This document shows, one piece after another, positions 1-10,100 of a stretch of 30,931 nucleotides of DNA. The stretch spans positions 1 to 30,931 of the forward strand of contig JAFLSH010000002.1 in the NCBI GenBank assembly GCA_022511055.1, written 5' to 3'. The stretch is from Prevotella sp. (GTDB taxonomy: Bacteria; Bacteroidota; Bacteroidia; Bacteroidales; Bacteroidaceae). How positions within the stretch are numbered: position 1 is the stretch's first letter; every line of letters begins with the position of its first letter. The position numbers and the translations under genes are program-made. The notes beneath the pieces were generated by a model that saw nothing but the letters and a program-made list of their open reading frames with translations, made no database searches and was not told the DNA's origin.

Positions 1-571
1 CAACAACACCAATGTGCGTGTCGCGGCTCTTCGACTCCTCGATAGTGATAACACCGTCCTTCGACACCTTGCGCATAGCCTCAGCCAGCAGCTCGCCAAT
101 CTCCTTGTCGTTGTTGGCGCTGACAGTGGCCACCTGCTCAATCTTGTCGTAGTTGTCGCCCACCTGCTCGGCGCTCTTGGCAATGTGTTCGGTCACGGCC
201 TTCACGGCCTTGTCGATGCCGCGCTTCAGGTCCATCGGGTTGGCACCGGCGGTCACGTTCTTCAAGCCTTCGCTCACAATGGCCTGTGCCAGAATGGTGG
301 CAGTGGTCGTACCGTCACCGGCATCATCGCCAGTCTTAGAGGCAACGCTCTTCACGAGCTGGGCGCCCGTGTTCTCGAACTTGTCTTCCAGCTCAATCTC
401 CTTAGCTACGGTCACGCCGTCTTTGGTAATCTGGGGAGCCCCAAACTTCTTCTCAATGACAACGTTGCGGCCTTTCGGGCCAAGTGTCACCTTCACTGCG
501 TTAGCCAACTGGTCTACGCCCTGCTTCAGCAGGTCGCGGGCCTCAATATTGAATTTAATCTCCTTTGCCAT
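1..571 (-). CDS. groEL: GroEL chaperonin (60 kDa), N-terminal part, truncated by window edge
   Basis: This is the large subunit of the GroEL/GroES folding chamber, a cytoplasmic ATPase that encloses unfolded proteins. Only the first 190 codons are visible because the gene leaves the window at base 1. The translation opens MAKEIKFNIEARDLLKQGV and contains the ATP-binding signature GDGTTTATILAQ near residues 85-96, including the Asp equivalent to E. coli Asp87. The start is the ATG at 569-571, the standard GroEL N-terminus. groES lies 47 bp upstream on the same strand, so this is an ordinary groESL operon with the small subunit first. I see no CIRCE inverted repeat upstream of groES, so HrcA control is not supported. 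Identity is certain for the visible part. Confidence 0.97.
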   Translation of the reverse strand, partial: MAKEIKFNIEARDLLKQGVDQLANAVKVTLGPKGRNVVIEKKFGAPQITKDGVTVAKEIELEDKFENTGAQLVKSVASKTGDDAGDGTTTATILAQAIVSEGLKNVTAGANPMDLKRGIDKAVKAVTEHIAKSAEQVGDNYDKIEQVATVSANNDKEIGELLAEAMRKVSKDGVITIEESKSRDTHIGVV

Positions 572-618
572 CTTTACTATCTGTTTTTTGTGGTTTACTA
601 TAATTTCTACGATTTCCG

Positions 619-891
619 TTACTTACCAATGACAGCAAGCACATCGCTCTGGCGCATCATGAGATACTTCTCGCCTTCGAACTCGAACTCCGTGCCGCTG
701 TATTTGCCATAGAGAACTTCGTCACCTGCCTTCAGCACCATCTCTTCGTCTTTGGTGCCATTGCCTGTGGCTACAACACTGCCGTGAAGCGGCTTTTCCT
801 TGGCGGTGTCAGGAATAATGATACCACCGATTTTCTCTTCTGCCGGTGCGGGCTTTACCAGCACGCGGTCTGCTAATGGTTTAATGTTCAT
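619..891 (-). CDS. groES: GroES co-chaperonin (10 kDa)
   Basis: This is the heptameric lid of the GroEL chamber. The 90-residue length is usual for the family. Family hallmarks are MNIKPLADRVLVKP at the N-terminus, the mobile-loop segment EEKIGGIIIPDTAKEKP around residues 18-34, and the C-terminal block EGEKYLMMRQSDVLAVIG. It is the first gene of the groESL pair and should be transcribed from within 892-1053. That stretch is AT-rich on the minus strand just before the ATG, but I find no clear TAnnTTTG element and no heat-shock operator in it. Nothing about the protein is odd. Confidence 0.97.
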   Translation of the reverse strand: MNIKPLADRVLVKPAPAEEKIGGIIIPDTAKEKPLHGSVVATGNGTKDEEMVLKAGDEVLYGKYSGTEFEFEGEKYLMMRQSDVLAVIGK

Positions 892-976
892 AATGTAGTT
901 TATTGTTTAATGATTTACTATTATAATTTACTTTCCTGGATTACAGTTACATCTGAATTCCGTTAGCCAATATGCC

Positions 977-1021
977 AAAACCGTGCCAAAACATCACGGC
1001 TGACATTTTGGCACGGCTTTT
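977..1021 (-). terminator. Hairpin terminator, possibly bidirectional, after the SusCD operon
   Basis: A perfect 11-bp inverted repeat pairs 981-991 with 1006-1016 around a 14-base loop. On the minus strand the stem is followed by four T (977-980). On the plus strand it is followed by C and then four T (1018-1021). It sits between the end of the TlpA gene (1054) and the start of groES (891), so it should end the long minus-strand operon and insulate groESL. The T-tracts are short. Confidence 0.7.
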
Positions 1022-1053
1022 CCTGTTGTCTTCGGTCTTACCGCAGGTGTGTC

Positions 1054-3057
1054 TTACTCATTCTTCAGATATTCTATGATATAGGATATCTCGTCTGCCA
1101 TCTGCGTGGGGCTGCCATGATAGCCATTGCCCATCCAGCGGATATGGCCCCGCTTGTCGAGAATCACCTTCAAGGGAATGCCAGAGGTGTGGAGTACACC
1201 TGCCACAGACTTGTAGAGTTTGTCTTGGTGGCCTACCTCGCCTTCATCATAAAGCACGGTGAAGGTGAAGCCTTTCTCCTTGATAAACTCCTCGGCCTTC
1301 TTACGATAGTCAGCCTTCATCTCCTGAGTGTCAACGAAATAGAACTCTACATCCTTATCGTCTTTCCAGCGGTCGACAGTCATCTGCCCGCCGGGCATTG
1401 ATGCCTTGCAGGGGGCACACCACGTGGCCCAGAAGTCAAGAAACACGATTTTGCCCTGTTTGTCGGCCAAGTTGACACGCCCGCCGCCCATGCGGTCAAG
1501 CTCACACAGAGTTACCGGCAGGTCTATCATCTCGGCAATGGCGTTGGCGCGGTCTTGTGTCAGCTTGTCAGCATTCTTCAGCGAAGCCAGATACTGGTCG
1601 AAGTCTCCATTCGGGGTCTGCTTCAGGTAGTCAGCCTTCAGCAAGTCGAGCATGGTCTGCGTAACGGCATCTTCCGGCACACACTTCTTGATGTAGGGAA
1701 TCACCTCATTCTGCCGCCCCAGGTGTTGCAGCAGCTGCACATAGATGTCGGCATACTCTGAAGTTTTCCAGTAATAAGGATAGACCATCTGCATGTATTT
1801 CATAGCCTCTTCCCACTTGCCCAGCGCATTCAGCACACGGGCGTGTGCATAAAGAGCCATCTGGAAGTGTTCCACGCGGTAAGCCTTCCACTCTTCCGGC
1901 GAATAGAGCTGCATTTCGTGGGTCAGCTGCGGGCGGGTCATGATTTCCTCAATGAGCATCTCAGAATAAGGCAGCGCCTTCTCGGCAGAAATCTGCCCGT
2001 TGGTAAAGGGAATCTCCACCACGTGCCAGTGAGTGGAAATCATCTCATCGTATGGGATATCGTGCAGGAACTTAGGCAGATTCGAGTAGTCATCGGCCCG
2101 CATGATGCGGTCATAGATAACGGCGCGATATATCTTTGCATAGAACAGGTCGCTGGTAAACGAGTGAACATCCTGGAACTTGGCTGTCGGGAAGCGCTTG
2201 ATGAACTCTATGAAATCTTTCTGGGCCTGAGCAGAGGTCGGGTCATCAGCTTCGCGTGTCTTCACGCTGCCAAACAGATTCTGGATTCTCAGCAACTCCT
2301 CGTCTCTTGAGAGGATACCGTCTGGGAACTCCTTCTTCTCGCGTGCCAACACCTGTGCGGCCAGCACAGAGTCGGCCAGTGTACGGCGGGCGAAGTCATA
2401 GATGTCGGTCAGCTGCTGGTCGGTCAGCTTCAGTTCCTTATCGTTCAGATAGTAGACTATGTTGTCTCTCAGCTTGCGGGTCTGTTCACTCAGATTAGCC
2501 CTGAGAAGTGTTCCAGTCAAGTTCTTGACCTGCCGCATCTGGGCGTATGGGAACTCAACAAACTCGTTGTTAAACCACATCAGCTGTGCTTCCGGGGCAA
2601 TGGGTGCGGCTGTGGAGTCTTCCATCATGCCAGGCAGATTCTGCCCTGACTGCTCCGTGCGCAACAAGGCCCAAGCCGTGCGCGCACCCTCTTTGCCTTT
2701 CTGGTCTTTGTTGAGTACAAACGAAGTGTAGGTGGCCGGCCAGCCCCAGTCTGTCAGCCCATTGGCGCAGAACTTTGCCGTAAGCAGCACCGCATCTTCC
2801 GGCACATCAAACGTGCCTATCCACTGGCCTTCCACTTGCCGTAATGGCAGGTCAGTGGCCTGCCACCAGTAATTGCGGTAGACATAAAGCACACACTTCA
2901 GGTTTGTCTCGTTCTCGAGTACAGTGCCTGCCGGGTTGTAAACAATCTGCTGCCCCTTAGCACCTTCAATGACAAGGTCTGGGGCAAACTTTGCCTCTGC
3001 CATAGCGAGTGACATCTGGAGAATCACAACTGACAGACTTAACAGTAAACGTTTCAT
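1054..3057 (-). CDS. Secreted TlpA-family thioredoxin with long TPR-like N-terminal region
   Basis: Probable periplasmic thiol-disulfide oxidoreductase of 667 residues. Residues 1-20 form a signal peptide (MKRLLLSLSVVILQMSLAMA). Residues 21 to about 515 are an uncharacterised extracytoplasmic region with helical, TPR-like stretches near 395-460. A TlpA/AhpC-TSA-like thioredoxin domain occupies about 520-667, with active site WCAPC (Cys547 and Cys550) in DFWATWCAPC and a cis-Pro region in TSGIPLKVILD. It is the last gene of the minus-strand SusC-SusD operon, 49 bp after the PKD-like gene and followed by a hairpin terminator. Its C-terminal half resembles the thioredoxin at 20687-22099 in the neighbouring operon (shared pattern DFWA-WC-PCK, QM-VDR, FYF-DT, GFTF-VL), so the two are paralogues. 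Redox function is known for the family. The client is unknown; imported disulfide-containing substrate is a guess. Confidence 0.88.
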   Translation of the reverse strand: MKRLLLSLSVVILQMSLAMAEAKFAPDLVIEGAKGQQIVYNPAGTVLENETNLKCVLYVYRNYWWQATDLPLRQVEGQWIGTFDVPEDAVLLTAKFCANGLTDWGWPATYTSFVLNKDQKGKEGARTAWALLRTEQSGQNLPGMMEDSTAAPIAPEAQLMWFNNEFVEFPYAQMRQVKNLTGTLLRANLSEQTRKLRDNIVYYLNDKELKLTDQQLTDIYDFARRTLADSVLAAQVLAREKKEFPDGILSRDEELLRIQNLFGSVKTREADDPTSAQAQKDFIEFIKRFPTAKFQDVHSFTSDLFYAKIYRAVIYDRIMRADDYSNLPKFLHDIPYDEMISTHWHVVEIPFTNGQISAEKALPYSEMLIEEIMTRPQLTHEMQLYSPEEWKAYRVEHFQMALYAHARVLNALGKWEEAMKYMQMVYPYYWKTSEYADIYVQLLQHLGRQNEVIPYIKKCVPEDAVTQTMLDLLKADYLKQTPNGDFDQYLASLKNADKLTQDRANAIAEMIDLPVTLCELDRMGGGRVNLADKQGKIVFLDFWATWCAPCKASMPGGQMTVDRWKDDKDVEFYFVDTQEMKADYRKKAEEFIKEKGFTFTVLYDEGEVGHQDKLYKSVAGVLHTSGIPLKVILDKRGHIRWMGNGYHGSPTQMADEISYIIEYLKNE

Positions 3058-3106
3058 ATTCTTCTTGATTCTTTTAGTTTAACTTCTGCATATCATTCCC
3101 TGTTTT

Positions 3107-4807
3107 TCAAATCTCTGCCGTGTCGGCCCTGCCTTGCGGCTTGACACACATGCTGACCACACGGCCAAAACCCGTAAACACATTGTAGGGAGCCTTCAAG
3201 TTCCCATCAGCATCATCACGGTTGTTCAGCCTAAGCGTGGTGCGGTTGATGGGAAACTCATAGACCTTTCCCTCCGTGCCGTTCCACGTAGCCACATAGA
3301 GCAATGTGCCACTGACAGCCTGCAAGTTGGCAGTGTAGTACTCCACGTTATAGATTTTCATTGCCGTGATTTCCTCGCCTTCCGGGAAGGGGTCGTTCAG
3401 CAAGATGGCTTTCTGGGCGTTGAAATCATAGCTGTAGAGATTGCGCGGTGTAGCATAAATCAGCGTATTGGCGGCATAACGGCCACACTCCAGGAACAGC
3501 GCCTCATCACCACCCTCGGCGGCAGAGAAATCATACTTGGCAGCCGCCTGCCGATAAACCTGCGGATTAACCTCTTCGTTACCGTTGGCATCAGTCGTTG
3601 TGCTGGCCACGTTGAAACGCATGCGGTAAAGGTGGCGCTTGGTACCATCAGTAAACAAGGCGTATGCCAAAGCGCCGTAGTTTCTGCCCATCCACAGCAT
3701 ATCCATGCCGATGTTATTCACATCGAAATAGGTCGTTTTGTTGTCTTCTTCTTGCTCATTGAAGGCAAAAATGGCGGGCTCAGCATCGTAGTTGCTGGCC
3801 ACCTTGACAAAGCGCTTGCCAATCTCATCATAAAGAATAGCGCAATAGCCCGTCTGCGAGCCAAACAGCTCCGGCTGATAGACCCAAGGCGCAAACCGCA
3901 TCTCACCCGTAAGACTGCTATTAGGCTTCAGTTCCCGCGAGAACTGATAGCCATACGACAGAGTAGCCTGCTGGTTTAATGCCCTGGCCTGACCGTTGTT
4001 GACCATGATAGTCACGTAGTTGTTGCTCTGTGAACGTTCTATCTGACTGACATCAATGACATCTGGCGCCACCATGAACAAATCGTTGTCGGCATGCTCC
4101 AACGTGAAGTCGGCAGAGCTGACCCGCGCCACCTGCCGGTCAGTCCATACGTACAGATTCTTGACCTGTGGCTCATAGCTGCTCTTTTCCACCAGCGAGA
4201 AGCTCACGCCCCTGGGAGTGCCTTTCAGTGACTGCCCGTTGTTGGCCGCCGCATAGGCATCCTTGATGTGGCGGTTAGCAGCAAATGCCGGCTCTGCGTA
4301 AGTGGAAGCCAGATAGTCGAGCCGGCAGCGCCCGCCATCATCTTGCAGCACCATCAGCCCAGACAGTACGCTGGGCTGTATGGACAGCGAGTAGTGCGTG
4401 CGATAGGCCACGCCCGTCTGCCTGTCTGTCACTGTCAGCACCAAGGCATAGTCTGTGGTGCTGGCCGGCCGGGTAATCATAGTGTTCAGTGTGCGCTCTT
4501 CGCACAGCACCAACGACTGGGCTTCTGTGTTTGCCCAGTCATTGAGATACATTTCCCACTTGTAGCTAAGCTGTTCTTCAGCCATCTGCCCCTTCGTGAA
4601 TGCCAGTTGCGGCTCGATGCGCAACGTGTCGTAGCGGTCTACGGCAAAGTGCGTACCCGCCGCAGGCGTTACCACGCTGATTTCGTTCAGCTCTGTGTAG
4701 TCATAGTTGCCCTTGTCTTCATAGCACGAGTGAAGCATGAGAAGCTGGGCCAGTGCGAGGCAGAGAAGCGCCACCCCACCCTTGCGGCTATTAACTGTTT
4801 GGCGCAT
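3107..4807 (-). CDS. PKD-like family lipoprotein of a SusCD import operon
   Basis: Predicted outer-membrane lipoprotein of 566 residues. It starts MRQTVNSRKGG, has a hydrophobic segment, then the lipobox LHSC with the lipidated Cys near residue 28. The first mature segment (YEDKGNYDYTELNEI) and the following beta-rich domain match the 'PKD-like family' lipoproteins commonly encoded after SusD and DUF4843 genes in Bacteroidetes. I chose the ATG at 4807 over an in-frame ATG at 4840 because AAGGAGGAG (4815-4823) lies 7 bases upstream and because the shorter form gives a normal signal peptide. The start lies inside the 3' end of the DUF4843 gene (17-base overlap), which points to translational coupling. 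By analogy with the two extra lipoproteins of the B. thetaiotaomicron BT2261-BT2264 peptide transporter, it may be a surface component of the importer (inference). Confidence 0.82.
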   Translation of the reverse strand: MRQTVNSRKGGVALLCLALAQLLMLHSCYEDKGNYDYTELNEISVVTPAAGTHFAVDRYDTLRIEPQLAFTKGQMAEEQLSYKWEMYLNDWANTEAQSLVLCEERTLNTMITRPASTTDYALVLTVTDRQTGVAYRTHYSLSIQPSVLSGLMVLQDDGGRCRLDYLASTYAEPAFAANRHIKDAYAAANNGQSLKGTPRGVSFSLVEKSSYEPQVKNLYVWTDRQVARVSSADFTLEHADNDLFMVAPDVIDVSQIERSQSNNYVTIMVNNGQARALNQQATLSYGYQFSRELKPNSSLTGEMRFAPWVYQPELFGSQTGYCAILYDEIGKRFVKVASNYDAEPAIFAFNEQEEDNKTTYFDVNNIGMDMLWMGRNYGALAYALFTDGTKRHLYRMRFNVASTTTDANGNEEVNPQVYRQAAAKYDFSAAEGGDEALFLECGRYAANTLIYATPRNLYSYDFNAQKAILLNDPFPEGEEITAMKIYNVEYYTANLQAVSGTLLYVATWNGTEGKVYEFPINRTTLRLNNRDDADGNLKAPYNVFTGFGRVVSMCVKPQGRADTAEI

Positions 4808-5567
4808 AGTAAATCTCCTCCTTTTCTTCTGCTTGGTCATCTACATAGATAGGCCCGTGAGTTTTACGATATTCCTGATAAGCCTCATTCAGCTGGGCGG
4901 CAAACAGCTGCAGCTGGGCAGCGGTATAGAGCCCAGGCTCCGAGCCGTTGTTGAAGCGAGTGGCCTGTTCCCAGTCTGTCATGCCCAACACATCAATGGC
5001 AAAGCGGTATTTCGAGGTAGAGTACCGCCCGAAATAGTATGGCCAATGGGCAGGTCTCAACAGCATGTCGGCCCATGACAGCTTGAAGTTCAGCATATCG
5101 GGATTGCCTGTGGTAAAGTCATCGCTGTCAGTCATTTGCAGGTAGAGCGTAACGCTCTTATCCTGTGTGTCGGCCGTGCGCTTGATGAGTACGGGCAGGT
5201 AGCCCTCATACTGTCCGGCGGGAATCACGCCTTCCATCAGTTCGTAGTGCAGGGGTGTCTGCGCCGTGGTGCTGTCAGCCACTGCCATGGCCCTGAACGT
5301 GCGATTCCTATCGGCCGTGCGCCCCATGACCCGCACCTTGATGCGGACAGTATCCTGCTGCAATGCCGATGGCTTGAGCGCAAACGAATAGTTCATGTCT
5401 GTCACGATAGTTACCAGCGCCATGGCCTGCTCCGTCTCATAGAAATAGACACGGTCGTTCAGCGTGTAGTCTATGTGTTCGTTTTCCTGACAACCTGTCA
5501 GCCCGGCCATGCACCCGCAGCCCATCAAGCCCAGTGCCAGTAGCTTCCTTATCTTTGTAGTAATCAT
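4791..5567 (-). CDS. DUF4843 domain lipoprotein of a SusCD import operon
   Basis: Predicted outer-membrane lipoprotein of 258 residues. The signal sequence ends in the lipobox LTGC, with the lipidated Cys near residue 26. The mature part begins QENEHIDYTLNDRVYFYE, the typical opening of DUF4843 proteins (short polar linker, then a first strand ending in VYF). The rest has a beta-sandwich look. DUF4843 genes normally follow SusD and precede PKD-like genes, exactly as here. The gene overlaps the next one by 17 bases and begins 28 bp after SusD ends. Function is not established for the family; it probably helps bind or channel the ligand at the cell surface. Confidence 0.83.
   Translation of the reverse strand: MITTKIRKLLALGLMGCGCMAGLTGCQENEHIDYTLNDRVYFYETEQAMALVTIVTDMNYSFALKPSALQQDTVRIKVRVMGRTADRNRTFRAMAVADSTTAQTPLHYELMEGVIPAGQYEGYLPVLIKRTADTQDKSVTLYLQMTDSDDFTTGNPDMLNFKLSWADMLLRPAHWPYYFGRYSTSKYRFAIDVLGMTDWEQATRFNNGSEPGLYTAAQLQLFAAQLNEAYQEYRKTHGPIYVDDQAEEKEEIYYAPNS
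4815..4823 (-). promoter_or_regulatory. Strong Shine-Dalgarno site for the PKD-like lipoprotein gene
   Basis: On the minus strand this reads AAGGAGGAG, 7 bases before the ATG at 4805-4807. Strong Shine-Dalgarno sites are uncommon in Bacteroidales. It lies inside the coding sequence of the preceding DUF4843 gene and decides the start of the downstream gene. Confidence 0.7.
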
Positions 5568-5595
5568 AACTCCTTGCTTTTTTAGTTTCTATCCG

Positions 5596-7131
5596 TTAGT
5601 TTTCCTCTGCCCTTCCGCCGTATTCCACTTCATCATCGGGCAACTGCCACACATAGTCAGGCTGCTGATAGCTGTAACTCACCGTGCCGCCGCTGGCCGT
5701 GGGTATGGGAATCTGCCCGTAGTTCAGCCGCTTGTAATAGTAATAGAGCTGCCCTTCACCCATGAATTCCTTGACATATTCCTTCCATATTTCCTCCTGT
5801 GCCTCCTCTTCGGTCAGCGCCAGGCTCAGTCCGTCTGTCAGGTTGCGGTGGCTGCGCACGGTGTTCAGCAGCTGCATGGCCGCAGCCACATCATGGTGCT
5901 GCCGCAGCTGGCACTCGGCTGCCACATAGTAAGCCTCTGACAGCCGCAGCATGGGAATGCGGAACATATAGTTGGTATTGCCGCCAGAGGGTTGCATGTA
6001 TTTCGTGGAGTAGTACTTCCCATCAAGCTCCTGTGTCTGGTAGGCATAGCGGTAGTCGCCAGAGAATCCGGGCTTAAACAGTTCGTAGACAGCCTGGTAG
6101 CTGGCTTCTGACATGATAAGCGATGACATATTGTCACTGGTGAAGTATGTGGAGTAGCGCGAGCGCAGGCTCGTGTCGTAGAGCGCAAAGAGCAGTTCCT
6201 CTGAGAAGATGCGGTTGCGCTGTGCCGTTTCCGCCACATTGATTTCACCATCAGGCGTGAAGTAGAACGTCTGCTGTTCCACCACTTCCATGGCCTTGGC
6301 CAGTGCCTCGGCATGCCGCCCCATGTAGAGATAGATGCGGGCCTGCAACAAGCAGACGGCATAGTAGTTCAGCTTCAGCCCCCGGTCGCGCTCATAGCTT
6401 TCATCGGGCGTGGCTGCCGCAGCCTCGCCCGCCATGCCTGCCCTGACAGGGTCTACGGCCAGTTCCCGCTCAGCCACGCTCAGGTCGGCCAGGCATTTCT
6501 CCAGCACATCAGCCACCGTGGACAGAGGTGTTACATCAGCGGTCAGGCTGGTCATATAGGGCACACACTTATGCTGCGGATTCTTGGCGTATGGCTCACC
6601 CCAGAGGCGCGCCAAGTCGAAATGCAGCAGGGCGCGCAGCCCGTAAGCCTCGCCGCGAATCAGGTGGTAGTTCCTGCCAGCAAAGGCAGCAGGGTCAGCC
6701 TGGTCGATACGGCTAATCAGCTCATTGTCATTGGCTATGGCCGTGTACATCTGCCGCCAGACAGCGGCAATGCGCCCTTCAACGCCGCTGTTCTGATAGT
6801 CAAACGCCATGTCATACTGGTACTGGTTGTTTTGCGCCATGCCCGTGTAGTACTGCGCCATGGCATCGAGCATGCCGTATGTCAGTTCCTGACCGTAAGC
6901 CGGGGTCTGTGCCATGAGCAGATAGACACCCGTAAGCGCATCTTTATAGCCCTGCTCAGACGCAAAGTTGTCATCACTTTTTATCTGGGTCTTCGGGCTG
7001 ACATCGAGCCATTCTGAGCAAGAGGTTGCAAGCAGCAGGCCGCCAACGCCCACAATGAGCGGGAAGCCTACTTTCAGCCGCCACAGGCCGCGGGGCTTTC
7101 TGAATAATCCTGTTATCGTTCTTATTGTCAT
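5596..7131 (-). CDS. RagB/SusD family nutrient-uptake lipoprotein
   Basis: Surface ligand-binding lid that closes over its partner SusC channel. From the ATG at 7131 the protein has 511 residues. The N-terminus holds a basic segment, a hydrophobic stretch and the lipobox ATSC (Cys near residue 38), followed by SEWLDVSPKTQ, a typical SusD start. A SusD-type TPR/helical core follows, including RGEAYGLRALLHFDLARLWG, and the C-terminal part carries LRLSEAYYVAAECQLR. A longer frame reaches 7185, but that start is TTG and would give an unusually long leader, so I prefer 7131. The gene begins 66 bp after the SusC stop. The order SusC, SusD, DUF4843, PKD-like is one conserved unit. Ligand unknown; glycan-degrading enzymes are absent from this operon, so peptide is as likely as sugar. 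Confidence 0.93.
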   Translation of the reverse strand: MTIRTITGLFRKPRGLWRLKVGFPLIVGVGGLLLATSCSEWLDVSPKTQIKSDDNFASEQGYKDALTGVYLLMAQTPAYGQELTYGMLDAMAQYYTGMAQNNQYQYDMAFDYQNSGVEGRIAAVWRQMYTAIANDNELISRIDQADPAAFAGRNYHLIRGEAYGLRALLHFDLARLWGEPYAKNPQHKCVPYMTSLTADVTPLSTVADVLEKCLADLSVAERELAVDPVRAGMAGEAAAATPDESYERDRGLKLNYYAVCLLQARIYLYMGRHAEALAKAMEVVEQQTFYFTPDGEINVAETAQRNRIFSEELLFALYDTSLRSRYSTYFTSDNMSSLIMSEASYQAVYELFKPGFSGDYRYAYQTQELDGKYYSTKYMQPSGGNTNYMFRIPMLRLSEAYYVAAECQLRQHHDVAAAMQLLNTVRSHRNLTDGLSLALTEEEAQEEIWKEYVKEFMGEGQLYYYYKRLNYGQIPIPTASGGTVSYSYQQPDYVWQLPDDEVEYGGRAEEN

Positions 7132-7197
7132 TTCAGTGTTTCTGTTTCTTGTTGATGATGTCTCTTTTCCTTTATCCACGTTCAAAACTCAGCTGCC

Positions 7198-10100
7198 TCA
7201 GAATCTTGCCGACAGCGTGAACGAGAAGGTGCGGGCTCGCGGATAAGACAGTCCCCACTCTTTCTTCACGGTCGAGAGCCAGCCGATATCGTTCATGGTG
7301 GCCGACAGCTTCAGGTATTCCAGCGGACTTTTCTGCACCCACGGCAGCGATGAGAAATCGTAGCCGATGGTGATGACCGAGAAGGCCAGCTCGTTGTAGT
7401 CTTCAACGAAGCGGCTGGTGGGCTTAGTGACACCCGTATCCTTAATGCTCTTGAACTTAGCCACTTGCCCGGGCGTGTTCCAGCGTTCAGTGAGTACGCG
7501 CTCGTCTACGTTCCAGTTCATGACATCAACGTTCTCCACCTTGTCGACCAGCGTGGAGTTGTAAATCTGCCCGCCCAGCTTGTAGCTGAACGAACAGCTG
7601 GCTTCCAGATAGTGCCAACGGGCAGAAAGACCGAAGTTGCCCTGATACTTCGACTGCGAATCGCCGCAGACCACCTGGTCGGCCGATGACCACTCAAACG
7701 TAGTGCTGCCATCTTTCTTGATAAACACTTCCTGGCCGGTAGTGGGGTCGATGCCCGCCGAGCGCACCGCCCAGAGAGCCGACATGGACTGCCCCTCTTC
7801 GTAGCGCGTGGAGACCCGGCGCTGCTGTGCCTGCAACTCCGTGCTGCCCCCGGCATAGTCATCCTTTGCCGCATCCTGTGCCTCGTTATATGCTTTCAGC
7901 GCATTCGAAATCTTTGAAATCTTGTTGGTGTTGTGCCCCACGTTCCAGAACAGGTTGACCGTGGTGCGGCTCTGCGGCAGACTCAGCAGCCTATAGTTCA
8001 AAGTCAGTTCATAGCCCTTGTTGATGGTCTCGCCCAAGTTCTCCTTGAACGACGAGAAGCCCGACGAAGGTGCCAGCGTGACATCAGTCAGCAAGTTGTC
8101 TGTCAGGTTGTTGTAGTACTCAAAGCGCCCGCTCAGCCTGTTGAAGAGCGTGATGTCAAAACCGATGTTGCGTTCCAGCTGCCGCTGCCACTTCAGGTCG
8201 GGATTGGCCAGCGCCATGAGCGTTACGCCCATGTCGCCGTTGTAGGTACGGTCAGTGATGTAGCTGTAGGTCGACAGAGCCTGATAGGAGTTGAAGTTCT
8301 GCGAGCCCGTGCGGCCGATGGAGGCGCGCACCTTCAGGTAGTTCAGCACCTTGTTGCCCTTCAGCCACGGCTCGTGGTGCAGGTTCCAGCCGATACCCGC
8401 CGACCAGAACGAGCCCCACTTGTTTCTTGCCCCAAACATTGAGGAGGCGTTCAGGCGGTAGCTCACATCGGCCAGGTAACGGTCATCAAAACTGTAGTTG
8501 GCCGCCCCGATGACACCGATGCTGCGGGTGGTACTCTCAGAGCCGCCGGGCTTGGAGCCATCGGCGTAGCCGTTGCCAAACGAGATGAAGTCCATGCGGT
8601 CTGAAGGGAAGCCGATGGTCTGGAAACTCTCGGTCTCGCTGCGCGCCTGCTCAATGGAGTACTGCAAATTGGTGAACAGCATGTGCTTGCCGCGGGTGAG
8701 CGAATAGTTGACACCCAAGTCGGCGTTCACCTGATTAGACTGGCCGTGGCTCTGCGCGTATGAGCCGCGATTCAGGTATTCCTCTGACGAGGGCAAGATG
8801 CTGGCGTACTGCGAGTTGGAGGCCGGCGTAAAGACATCGCTCTTGTCCTTGCGGACAGTCAGCCCCACGCGCCCGGTCAGCTTCAGGTTTTCCAGCAGAT
8901 TCCACTCCGTGTAGAAGTTCTCGGTGATGAGCGTGTACTTGGACTGGTTTCTGGAGTTCAGACCGGCATCATAGAGCGGATTCCACGTGCCGTTGGAATA
9001 TTGGCGTATGAGCTGCCCCTCTTCATCATGGATGCGCCAGTAGGGATTCATGCGCGAATAGAGCGAGAAATCGCCGTAGGGCGACTCCGTGCCCGTGTTG
9101 TCGTCAATGGTCAGCTGGTTGCGGAAGATGAGCGACTTCAGCCGGTAGCTCAGCGTGATGTTTCCGCTGACGGTGCGGCGGTCACTGCCCTTCATGACAC
9201 CCGCAATGTCATTATAGCTGAGCGAGGCCGAGTAGAGCATGGCCTGGTCACCACCATCAAGCATGAGCGAGTGGCGCTGGCCGACACCCGTGCGCAGCGG
9301 CTGCGACATCCAGTAGCTGTCGACCCCGCGCGCCACCTCTTTCAGCAGTTCATAGTACTGGCCGGTCAGCTGCGACTGGTCATAGGCATTCGACTCATGC
9401 GTGTATTTGCCTGCCAGCAGCTCAGCCTGCAGCTTGCCGGCGGCGTTGGTCAGGTGGTAGCTGTTCAGGTCGGGCACGGTCAGCTCCACACTGCCGTTGT
9501 AGCTCACGCGCAGGCGGCCCTGCTTGGGCTGCACCGTCTCGACGACTACCACGCCGTTGGCCGCCTTCGAGCCATAGATGGCCTTGGCTGCGGCATCTTT
9601 CAGGATGGTGATGCTCTGGATGAGATTCATATCCATGTCGACAATCTTCTCCAGCGAGGTTTCAAATCCGTTGAGGATGAAGAGCGGCAGATTGGGCGAA
9701 GTCTCGTAGTCGCTTTTCAGGTCGATGCTGCTCTGGCCGCGGAACTGCACATCGGGCATGGTGTTGGGGTTTGACCCCATGTCGACATTCTCGTTGATGA
9801 TGAACGAGGGGTCCAGATTTTTCAGGCTTTGCAGGGCATTGACACTGCCGTTCATGCGAATCTGCTCGCCTGTGAACGTTGCGGCAGAGCCCGTAAAGGT
9901 TTCGCTGCGGCGCTGGAACATACCGTTGCCCACCACTTCGACACCTTTCAGCTGTGCCACATCATCTGACAGCGCCACATCAATGACCCGGCTCTTGCCG
10001 ACACGCACTTCACGCGGCACCATGCCGACAAACGAGACGACCAGCACGGAGCCTTCGCGGGGAACACTGATTTCGTAGTTACCCACATCTGTTGTGATGG

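Noticed and set aside
892..1053. CIRCE operator upstream of groES
   Set aside because: I looked for the paired TTAGCACTC/GAGTGCTAA pattern and did not find it.
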